A DNA stretch of 7,031 nucleotides from Atopobiaceae bacterium UBA5363 (GTDB lineage: Bacteria; Actinomycetota; Coriobacteriia; Coriobacteriales; Atopobiaceae): contig DHPN01000021.1 in the NCBI GenBank assembly GCA_002407925.1, positions 7,718 to 14,748 on the forward strand, given 5' to 3'. Positions within the stretch are counted from its first letter, which is position 1; the number at the start of each line of letters is the position of its first letter. Of the stretch, positions 1 through 6,795 are shown piece by piece. The notes under the pieces were generated by a model. The model saw nothing but the letters and a program-made list of their open reading frames with translations. It did no database searches and was not told where the DNA came from. Made by a program: the position numbers and the translations under genes.

Positions 1-1758
1 ACGCATCACGAGGATGCAGTCGGCCGCCTGTATCGTCGAGAGGCGGTGCGCTACCACAAGTGAGGTTCTTCCCTCCATCATGCGATCGAACGCGCTTTGC
101 ACTAGCACCTCAGTACGCGTATCAATCGAGCTTGTCGCCTCATCGAGCAAAAGCATCGGCGGATCTGCAAGCATGACGCGAGCGATACACAGAAGCTGTC
201 GCTGACCGGATGAAAGGGAGCCGCCGTCCTCGGAGATCACGGTGTTGTAGCTCTGTGGGAGCTGCCGTATGAACTCGTCAGCATGGGCGCGCTTAGCCGC
301 ATCAATCACTTCTTGGAGCGTTGCCTCCGGACGCCCGTAGGCGATGTTGTCGCGCACTGTTCCCTCAAAAAGCCAGCTGTCTTGCAACACCATGCCAAAG
401 GCAGCACGCAGACTCTGGCGCTTGAGACTGCGGGCGTCATGACCATCAACGAAGATCTTGCCCGCGTCAAGATCATAAAATCGCAGCAAGAGGTTGATCA
501 GCGTCGTCTTGCCGCAACCTGTGGGTCCAACCAAAGCGAGCCTATCCCCAGGATTCGCGTGAAAGCAGATGTCGCGCAGAAGCGGCCTTCTCTTGTCGTA
601 GGAGAAGTAGACGTGGGAGAAGTCAAGCGACCCCTGCGGCTTTGTCAGGTCCTCGGCGCCAGCCGCGTCAGGCCTGTCGTCTTGCACATCGAGAAGGGTA
701 AACACGCGCCGCGCAGAAGCGAAGGCTGTCTGTACCTGCGTTACAACGGAGGAAATCTGGTTGAAGGGCACCATGTACTGGTTCGCATAGGAAAGGAAGC
801 TCTGCACCTGTCCCACCGTGAGCGCGGAAGGCCAGCCGGTGATCACCCCACAGATACCCACGATGGCCACCACCGCATACACAAGGCCGTTCACGAGCCG
901 CGTGGAGGGATTGGACAGCGAGCTCACGAACTGCGCTCGCCTGCCCACCCCGTAGAGCTCCTCGTTGATCTCGTCAAAGCCAGCCTCGCTTTTTGCTGCA
1001 TGCGCAAACGCGCTGACGAGCCGCTGGTTCGAGATCATCTCTTCCGCGTAGCCGCCGAGGCGCCCTTGGAGCTGCTGTTGGGAGGCGAAGCTCTCCGCTG
1101 AGAAATGCGCGATCGCCCAAGCGGCCAAAAGCGAAAGCGGCGTCAGCGCAACCACGACGAGCGCGACGGGAACCGACAAGGAAAACATGAAGCAGAGCGT
1201 GCCGAAGATCATGACGACGCCCGACAGCAGCTGCGTCAGCCCTTGCAGCACACCGTCGCCGACCTGGTCGACGTCATTGACCACGCGCGACAGGAGGTCC
1301 CCGTGGGAGTGGGCGTCGATGAAGGACAGCGGTAAGCTCTGCAGCTTCTCATAGGCCTCGATGCGCAGGTCGCGCACTGTATTGTAGGCAAGACGGTTCG
1401 TGAGCGCCGTCGCAAGCCACTGAGAGGCCGCAGCGCCTATCGTCACGAGCGTGAGGCGCACGAGTAAAGGATAGAGCCCGAGGAAGTCGACCTGCCCTTG
1501 GTAGACCATCAGGTCTATGCCCGACCCAATGATGATCGGCACGTAGAGCTGCAGCACCACCGTCACGACCTGGCATAGCAGGGCAAGCGCAAGCAACGCG
1601 CGATACGGGCGTACATAGGGCAGAAGCCTCTGTAAGACCGCGCGGGCAGATGTACGCTCGTCGCCCAAAGGCCCACCGCTGCCAGGGCCACCAAAATCTC
1701 CGCGCACAGAGGCCATCGCATTGGAGGCAGAACCAACCGCCGCATAGGGGTTTGCCAT
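1..1758 (-). CDS. Heterodimeric ABC exporter, subunit 2 (consensus ATPase), 3' end missing
   Basis: The frame runs without interruption for 586 codons from the ATG at 1758 to the left edge; by family length about 20-50 residues are missing. A Gly/Ser/Ala-rich N-terminal extension (about 1-40) precedes the LLPYVRPYRA entry into the membrane domain, with hydrophobic helices near 54-78, 95-118, 174-218 (a pair), 289-306 and 318-335. The coupling-helix region has SRVVNDVDQV (157-166). The NBD shows A-loop Tyr387, Walker A GPTGCGKTT (411-419), Q459 in VLQDSW, signature LSSGQ (515-519), Walker B MLLLDEATSSID (535-546) with catalytic Glu540, and the H-loop His571 in VVAHRLS. The active Walker B and His with an off-consensus signature are the exact complement of subunit 1, so the two should form one catalytic and one degenerate site. 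It is likely a plasma-membrane exporter; the substrate cannot be read from sequence. Confidence 0.94.
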   Translation of the reverse strand, partial: MANPYAAVGSASNAMASVRGDFGGPGSGGPLGDERTSARAVLQRLLPYVRPYRALLALALLCQVVTVVLQLYVPIIIGSGIDLMVYQGQVDFLGLYPLLVRLTLVTIGAAASQWLATALTNRLAYNTVRDLRIEAYEKLQSLPLSFIDAHSHGDLLSRVVNDVDQVGDGVLQGLTQLLSGVVMIFGTLCFMFSLSVPVALVVVALTPLSLLAAWAIAHFSAESFASQQQLQGRLGGYAEEMISNQRLVSAFAHAAKSEAGFDEINEELYGVGRRAQFVSSLSNPSTRLVNGLVYAVVAIVGICGVITGWPSALTVGQVQSFLSYANQYMVPFNQISSVVTQVQTAFASARRVFTLLDVQDDRPDAAGAEDLTKPQGSLDFSHVYFSYDKRRPLLRDICFHANPGDRLALVGPTGCGKTTLINLLLRFYDLDAGKIFVDGHDARSLKRQSLRAAFGMVLQDSWLFEGTVRDNIAYGRPEATLQEVIDAAKRAHADEFIRQLPQSYNTVISEDGGSLSSGQRQLLCIARVMLADPPMLLLDEATSSIDTRTEVLVQSAFDRMMEGRTSLVVAHRLSTIQAADCILVMR

Positions 1759-3542
1759 CAGATGTCCCCTCCTCTTGCGCCCGCAAGCGGCACTTCGTCG
1801 CGGCCAAGCTCCTCAGGCCGTAGTTGGGTTAGGCAGATCTCCCGGTAGAGCGGACAGCCGTCCAGCAGCTCGCGGTGCGTTCCGAGCCCGATAGCCGCGC
1901 CGTGGTCGAGGACCAGCACAAGATCGGCATCCATCACGGCCGACACCCTCTGGGATATCACGACCGAGCTCACAGCCGGCCGCAGCGAGCGCAGCGCGTG
2001 GCGCAGGGCCGCGTCTGTCGCGAAGTCAAGCGCCGAAGCGGCATCATCGAGCACCACGAGCTGCGGGGAGCCGACGAGGGCCCGAGCAATCGTGAGGCGC
2101 TGGCGCTGCCCGCCGGAGAAGTTCTTCCCGCCTGCCTCGACGACAGCGTCGAGGCCTCCTGGCTTCTTCCGCACGAAGTCCGCCGCCTGGGCGAGCTCGA
2201 GGGCCTGCCAGAGCGCGTCGTCGGAGGCTCCCCCATCGCGCCACAGCAGGTTCGAGCGAATGGTCCCTGTCACAAGGGATGCCTGCTGGGGCACAATCGA
2301 CACCACCTGGCGCAGGGCGGCAAGCGGCCAGTCGCGCACGTCTTGGCCGCATACGGCCACGCTTCCGCTGCGGACGTCGTACAGGCGCAGTACAAGACCT
2401 GCCAGCGTCGACTTGCCCGAGCCCGTGCCGCCGATGATCCCAAGTTCATGGCCTGCCGGAAGCGCAAAGCTGACCTCGTGCAGCGCGTCGGCAGATGAGC
2501 CCGCATAGGCAAAGCAGACATGGTCGAAGACAAGCGCCTGAGAGCTGGCGGCAGCATCTTCTTGCGGAGCCACTGCGCCCGGCTTCTCTGTCACGGCTGG
2601 CTTTGCATCAAGCACCTCAACGATGCGCTGAGCCGAAGCCGAGGCACGCGTGAAGATCACGACGAGGTTGGCGACATAGACCACCGACTGCAGCGTCTGG
2701 ATCATGTAGTTCACGAAGGCGACGATCTCGCCTTGGCTCATGAGACCCGCGTCGACCTGCCTGCCGCCTGCCCACAGGATCGCGACAATGCCGAGGTTCA
2801 TCACCAGAAACGTCGACGGAGAAAGCCAAGCGGACAGGTTGCTTACCGCGATGGCAGTGTCCGTCTGGTCGACGGCAACCTCATGGAAGCGTGCCTTCTC
2901 GGCGTCCTCACGGCGGAAGGAGCGGATCACGCGAGCGCCTGAGAGGCCCTCCCTCGCGATGCGCGATATGCGGTCAAGCTTGCCCTGCATCGTCTGGAAG
3001 AAGGGCACGGAGCGGCTCATGACATACCAGAACACAAGTCCTATGAGCGGCGTGCACACCAGGAAGATGAGCCCCAGCCTCAGGTTCAGCATCAGGGCCG
3101 CGACCATCGAGCCCACGGCGAGGAGCGGCCAGCGAACCAGCTGCCGTATAGCCAGCGCGACGGCGACCTGGATCTGGTTCACGTCGTTGGTGACGCGCGT
3201 GACAAGCGACGCCGTGCCGAACTCGTCGACCTCTGCCGCCCCAAAGGAGCTGACATGATGAAAGAGCGCGCGGCGCAGGTCCGTGCCCATGCCTTGGGAT
3301 ATCAGTGCGGCCATCTTCTGGCAGACGAGCGTGAAGGCGTATCCGACGAGCGAAAGCGCTATTAGCACAGCGCCCATCCTGATGACGTAGCCCGTGTCAT
3401 GCGTCCCGACGCCGATGTCGATCATGCGCGCGACGATCACCGGGGCGATGAGATTGAAAACGACTTCGAGCGCCTTGGTGATGACGCCGATCGCGCAACG
3501 GCCCCCATAGCCCTTGCCGAACCTCTTGATTAGCTCTAGCAC
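1758..3542 (-). CDS. Heterodimeric ABC exporter, subunit 1 (degenerate ATPase site)
   Basis: This is a half-transporter of 594 residues. An N-terminal type IV exporter membrane domain has six predicted helices near residues 15-43, 51-80, 135-153, 156-175, 241-258 and 271-297, and a C-terminal nucleotide-binding domain follows from about 337. The NBD shows A-loop Tyr346, Walker A GGTGSGKST (371-379), Q419, signature FSGGQ (475-479) and Walker B LVVLDDAASALD (495-506). The catalytic Glu is Asp500 and the H-loop His is Gln531 (VVISQR). That pair of changes is the mark of the non-hydrolysing subunit in heterodimeric exporters such as LmrCD, BmrCD and TM287/288, so this protein should need the next gene product as partner. 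It starts with GTG behind GGGAGG. Its stop overlaps the partner's ATG by 1 nt (TGATG). An Ala/Glu-rich spacer (about 314-336) joins the two domains. Substrate is unknown; drugs, peptides or lipids are all seen in this class. Confidence 0.94.
   Translation of the reverse strand: MLELIKRFGKGYGGRCAIGVITKALEVVFNLIAPVIVARMIDIGVGTHDTGYVIRMGAVLIALSLVGYAFTLVCQKMAALISQGMGTDLRRALFHHVSSFGAAEVDEFGTASLVTRVTNDVNQIQVAVALAIRQLVRWPLLAVGSMVAALMLNLRLGLIFLVCTPLIGLVFWYVMSRSVPFFQTMQGKLDRISRIAREGLSGARVIRSFRREDAEKARFHEVAVDQTDTAIAVSNLSAWLSPSTFLVMNLGIVAILWAGGRQVDAGLMSQGEIVAFVNYMIQTLQSVVYVANLVVIFTRASASAQRIVEVLDAKPAVTEKPGAVAPQEDAAASSQALVFDHVCFAYAGSSADALHEVSFALPAGHELGIIGGTGSGKSTLAGLVLRLYDVRSGSVAVCGQDVRDWPLAALRQVVSIVPQQASLVTGTIRSNLLWRDGGASDDALWQALELAQAADFVRKKPGGLDAVVEAGGKNFSGGQRQRLTIARALVGSPQLVVLDDAASALDFATDAALRHALRSLRPAVSSVVISQRVSAVMDADLVLVLDHGAAIGLGTHRELLDGCPLYREICLTQLRPEELGRDEVPLAGARGGDI
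1766..1775 (-). promoter_or_regulatory. Shine-Dalgarno for exporter subunit 2
   Basis: AGAGGAGGGG on the minus strand lies 7 nt before the ATG at 1758, inside the end of subunit 1. It is the strongest purine run at any start in the window. With the TGATG overlap it supports coupled, roughly equal synthesis of the two subunits. Confidence 0.8.
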
Positions 3543-3547
3543 AGGCG

Positions 3548-3553
3548 CCTCCC
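3548..3553 (-). promoter_or_regulatory. Shine-Dalgarno supporting the GTG start of exporter subunit 1
   Basis: GGGAGG on the minus strand lies 5 nt before the GTG at 3542, in the only intergenic gap of the window. There is no nearby in-frame ATG, so this site is what decides the start. Confidence 0.75.
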
Positions 3554-3571
3554 GCTCGGGGCTGCCACGTC

Positions 3572-3593
3572 GCCTCGGAGCCTCATCCGAGGC
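3572..3593 (-). other. GC-rich hairpin at the ABC-F / exporter junction
   Basis: On the minus strand GCCTCGGA (3593-3586) and TCCGAGGC (3579-3572) are perfect 8-bp inverted complements around a 6-nt loop, TGAGGC, which begins with the ABC-F stop codon. No T-run follows, so it is not a typical intrinsic terminator. It may tune read-through, mRNA stability or re-initiation at the exporter gene downstream. The structure is seen directly; any role is inference. Confidence 0.5.
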
Positions 3594-5388
3594 CTAGGCG
3601 GTCCGCGAGATCGATCCACTCGTCCTCGAGCTTCTCCACCTCTTTGCGTGCGTCGTCGATTTGCTGCTGTAGCTTCGTGAGGCCGGCGTAGTCGGTGGGG
3701 TCGTGCGCGGTCATGTCAGCCTTCAGCTGCTTGGGCACTGCGCGCTGCTTGGCAAGCTTGCGCTCAACGGCATCGAAGCGCCGTTTGAGCTCATGGCGCT
3801 CCTTGTTGGTGAGGCTCTGCTCTCCATCCTTGGGCTGCTCAGGGCTGCCTGCGGGGCTGGGTGCTGCCTTCTTCTCCTGGCGCGCCTGCTCGTCCAAAAG
3901 CCCGAGGTACTCATCGATCCCGCCTGGGCAGTGGCGCAGCTGGCCGTGGATGATCGCATACTGGTCGTCGGTCACGCGCTCCATCAGGTAGCGGTCGTGC
4001 GTGACGAGGATCAGCGTCCCGGGCCACTCGTCCAACAGGCCCTCCATAACCGCGAGCATGTCCGTGTCGAGGTCATTGCCCGGCTCGTCGAGCACGAGCA
4101 CGTTGGGCTGCTGGAGCAGCACGCTGAGCAGTGCCAGACGGCGGCGCTGGCCCCCGGAGAGGTCGCCAATGTAGCTGGGAAGGTCCGCCCGGCCAAAGCC
4201 CAGCCGCTCGGCGAGCTGCGTGGGGCTCTGGGGCTTGCCGTCGACGTAGTAGGTCTGCCGGAAGCTGGCAAGTAGCTCCTCAAGCCGCTCCGAGTTGTGC
4301 TGAGAGAGGCCCTCGAGTTGCTGCGACATGATGCCGAAGCGCACCGTCTTGCCGATCTTGACAAAGCCGGCCGTTGGGCGCAGGCGTCCGCACATGACCT
4401 TCAGCAGGCTGGATTTACCGGCGCCGTTTTCCCCGAGGACGCCGACGCGGTCCCCTGGGCCGATGATCCAATTGATATTCGAGAGCACCTGGTTGCTGCC
4501 GAAGGACACGCTAACGCCCTTCAGCTCTATAACCTGCTTTCCGAGGCGCGCCACAGCGAGGCGCTTGAGCTCGACGCTGTCGCGCAGCGGCGGATCGTCC
4601 GCAAGCAGCGCCCGGGCGGCATCGATACGGAACTTCGGCTTGCTGGAGCGCGCCTTCGCCCCATGCGAAAGCCAGTTGAGCTCTTTGCGCAAGATGTTCT
4701 GCCTGCGCTCTTCTGTCGCCGCGGCTTGGCGCTCGCGCTCCACGCGCTGCTGCACATAGGCTGAGTAGCCGCCCTCGAAGGGTTCGATCGTGCCGTCGTG
4801 CACCTCCCACATGTGCTCGCAAACCTCGTCGAGAAACCAGCGGTCGTGCGTGACGACGAGCAGCGCTCCCTCGCCTTCGGGCCAGCGTCCCCTCAGGTGC
4901 TCTGCGAGCCAGCGAATCGCATACATGTCAAGGTGGTTGGTCGGCTCGTCCATCAACAGGACGTCACAGGGGCGAACGAGCACGCGTGCGAGGTCCACGC
5001 GCCGGCGCTGCCCACCAGAGAGATCGCCTACGCGAGCCTGACCATCAACGTCGCTCAGAAGCGCCTCGAGGACCGAGCGAACCTTCGGGTCTGCCGCCCA
5101 GATGTACTCAGGCGTTGAGCCCATCACGGCCGTGATGGCGCTGTCATCGTCGCGCAATGCGTCTTGCTGGGTCAGAAGCCCCACCGATATGTTGTTGCGC
5201 CATGTCACGAGGCCGCTATCCGGCGTGAGCTCATGCGAGAGTATGGACAGGAGCGTCGATTTACCGTCGCCGTTGCGGCCGACGATCCCGATGCGCTCCC
5301 CTTCGTTGATCGCGATGGTCTCGTCTTTGAGCACGAGCTTTCCCGGCCACTCGTGGCCGACGTGCTCGCAGCCTATCAGGACTCCCAT
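3583..5388 (-). CDS. ABC-F family ATPase, Uup-like
   Basis: This is a soluble protein of 601 residues with two ATP-binding cassettes and no membrane segment, the layout of ABC-F proteins, which act on the ribosome rather than in transport. NBD1 has Walker A GRNGDGKST (37-45), Q74, signature LSGGQ (123-127), Walker B LLMDEPTNHLD (144-154) and His181. NBD2 has Walker A GENGAGKSS (319-327), signature LSGGQ (410-414), LVLDEPGNDLD (431-441) and His464. The linker (about 210-285) is basic and helical, and there is no long arm insert between Q74 and the first signature. After a Pro/Gly/Glu-rich hinge (508-525), a coiled coil (about 526-600) resembles the C-terminal domain of Uup, as does the NDLD after the second Walker B. 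Thr is replaced by Gly in that motif (DEPGNDLD). The ATG follows the coaBC TAG with no gap and has only a weak G-run ahead of it, so translation probably depends on coupling. Uup-type function (ribosome or DNA-junction processing) is inferred; an antibiotic-protection role is possible but unsupported. Confidence 0.93.
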   Translation of the reverse strand: MGVLIGCEHVGHEWPGKLVLKDETIAINEGERIGIVGRNGDGKSTLLSILSHELTPDSGLVTWRNNISVGLLTQQDALRDDDSAITAVMGSTPEYIWAADPKVRSVLEALLSDVDGQARVGDLSGGQRRRVDLARVLVRPCDVLLMDEPTNHLDMYAIRWLAEHLRGRWPEGEGALLVVTHDRWFLDEVCEHMWEVHDGTIEPFEGGYSAYVQQRVERERQAAATEERRQNILRKELNWLSHGAKARSSKPKFRIDAARALLADDPPLRDSVELKRLAVARLGKQVIELKGVSVSFGSNQVLSNINWIIGPGDRVGVLGENGAGKSSLLKVMCGRLRPTAGFVKIGKTVRFGIMSQQLEGLSQHNSERLEELLASFRQTYYVDGKPQSPTQLAERLGFGRADLPSYIGDLSGGQRRRLALLSVLLQQPNVLVLDEPGNDLDTDMLAVMEGLLDEWPGTLILVTHDRYLMERVTDDQYAIIHGQLRHCPGGIDEYLGLLDEQARQEKKAAPSPAGSPEQPKDGEQSLTNKERHELKRRFDAVERKLAKQRAVPKQLKADMTAHDPTDYAGLTKLQQQIDDARKEVEKLEDEWIDLADRLGLG

Positions 5389-6795
5389 CTAGCTTTGGCC
5401 CCCGTCCGACGGCGAGACGGCAGGCATCAGCACGGTCTTCTCGAGGCCGCCGGTCTGCTCTAGCTCCTCAGGCGCCTCCTCGGCAGACGGCGAATTGCTC
5501 TTTGCGCTCACGCCAAGGATGCTCGGATGGCCAAGCATATCCACAATGCGGTTGAGCAGCTCGTTTGCGACTTGTCGCTTCGGAAGCGTGTCCATGGGGT
5601 CGACGAGGTTCTCAGAGACGAACGTCACGCGATCGGTGTCAGATCCAAACGTGGAGTCCGTGCGTGAGACGTCGTTGGCAACGATCATGTCACAGCCTTT
5701 CGAGGCGAGCTTCCTGCGGGCATTGGCGACGAGGTCCTCTGTCTCGGCCGCAAAGCCCACGACGATGCGGCTACCTTTCTTCTCGCACAGCTCGCCCAAG
5801 ATGTCAGTGGTCTCAACCAGCTTGATGGAAGTGAGGTGCTCGCGGTCCTTCTTGAGCTTGTGGTCCACGACGGGATGGACGGGAGTGTAGTCTGCCACAG
5901 CCGCGGCGCAGATGGCTACATCCGCGTCCTCAAAGGCCGCAAGCGCGGCCTCGCGCATCTGGGCAGCGGAGATGACGTCGACGCGCTTGGCCCCGACAGG
6001 GGTTGGCTGGCCGCACGGACCGGCTACGAGCGTCACCTCGGCCCCGCGGGCGAGCGCCGCGGACGCTATCGCAAAGCCCATCTTTCCACTCGAGGCGTTG
6101 GAGATGTAGCGAACCGGGTCTATCGCCTCGTGCGTGGGACCTGCCGTCACGAGGATGCGCACCCCCATGAGGTCCTGGGTCACCGGGGCGGCGGGGGCGA
6201 GCAGGTTGCCCCCCAGCGCATCGACGGCGGCGCTTTCCGCCAAGAGGTCGAGGGCCTCCTCCACGATCTGCGCCACACTGGCAAGCTTGCCGGTGCCCAC
6301 GTCCCCGCAGGCAAGGCGCCCATGCTCGGGTCCGACGAAATGCGCGCCGCGCGACTGGAGCAGCTGCACGTTGGATTGCGTGGCAGCAGACTCCCACATG
6401 TTGACGTTCATGGCAGGGGCCACAAGCAGCGCCGTCGCACGCGGCAGGGCGCTTATCGTCGACGTCGTGGCATCGTCCGCAATACCTGCGGCGATCTTGG
6501 CAATGACGTTGGCCGTCGCGGGGACGACGATGGCAAGGTCTGCCCATTTGGCCCACTCCACATGGGGGATGGGGTCTGTCTCATCGTCAAAGAGCCCCGT
6601 CAGCACACGATGCTCAGATAGCGCAGCGAAGGTGGTGGTGCCAACGAAGCGACGCGCTTCGTCGCTCATGCACACGCGTACGACGCAGCCGGCATTTTGC
6701 AGCCCGCGAAGCACCTCGCAGGCCTTATAGGCCGCAATGCCGCCTGTGACGACAAGGAGCACGTGGTTTTCCGTCTGCTGCTGATCTGCACTCAT
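5389..6795 (-). CDS. coaBC: Bifunctional phosphopantothenoylcysteine decarboxylase / phosphopantothenate-cysteine ligase
   Basis: CoaBC carries out two consecutive cytoplasmic steps of coenzyme A synthesis: CTP-dependent coupling of cysteine to 4'-phosphopantothenate, then FMN-dependent decarboxylation to 4'-phosphopantetheine. The product is 468 residues. The N-terminal CoaC flavoprotein half (about 9-185) shows VTGGIAAYK, the catalytic His78 in PHVEWAKWAD, APAMN ending at Asn130, and the active-site Cys163 in LACGDVGTG. The C-terminal CoaB half (about 210-420) shows VTAGPTHEAIDPVR, the nucleotide-contacting NASSGKMG (233-240), AAVADY (298-303), KLKK (313-316) and GFAAETE (347-353). All key residues are present. 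The ATG at 6795 is chosen over one 15 codons upstream because AGGGAGG sits just before it and because it forms an ATGA overlap with the preceding stop; the upstream start would add a non-family MPLLPSHPCHKGG leader. Residues from about 422 on form an acidic, Ser/Glu/Pro-rich tail outside the known domains. The ABC-F gene starts directly after the stop. Confidence 0.96.
   Translation of the reverse strand: MSADQQQTENHVLLVVTGGIAAYKACEVLRGLQNAGCVVRVCMSDEARRFVGTTTFAALSEHRVLTGLFDDETDPIPHVEWAKWADLAIVVPATANVIAKIAAGIADDATTSTISALPRATALLVAPAMNVNMWESAATQSNVQLLQSRGAHFVGPEHGRLACGDVGTGKLASVAQIVEEALDLLAESAAVDALGGNLLAPAAPVTQDLMGVRILVTAGPTHEAIDPVRYISNASSGKMGFAIASAALARGAEVTLVAGPCGQPTPVGAKRVDVISAAQMREAALAAFEDADVAICAAAVADYTPVHPVVDHKLKKDREHLTSIKLVETTDILGELCEKKGSRIVVGFAAETEDLVANARRKLASKGCDMIVANDVSRTDSTFGSDTDRVTFVSENLVDPMDTLPKRQVANELLNRIVDMLGHPSILGVSAKSNSPSAEEAPEELEQTGGLEKTVLMPAVSPSDGGQS

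Noticed and set aside
283..1101. Plus-strand open frame of 272 codons
   Set aside because: It lies antisense to exporter subunit 2, whose frame is full of recognised motifs. The translation has no family likeness and is rich in Arg and His, as expected from the complement of GC-rich coding DNA.
1349..1807. Minus-strand open frame of 152 codons across the junction of the two exporter genes
   Set aside because: It is out of frame with both genes, which are continuous and motif-rich here. Its Cys/Arg-rich translation matches nothing I know, and it does not signal a frameshift because both real frames are intact.
1875..2498. Plus-strand open frame of 207 codons
   Set aside because: It is antisense to the ATPase domain of exporter subunit 1; the translation shows no domain.
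3543..3600. Possible intrinsic terminator between the ABC-F gene and the exporter
   Set aside because: The hairpin is real, but no run of T follows on the transcribed strand, and the next gene starts within 30 nt.
5836..6621. Plus-strand open frame of 261 codons
   Set aside because: It is antisense to the catalytic core of coaBC, has no recognisable domain, and shows the Arg/Gly/His-rich composition of a shadow frame.
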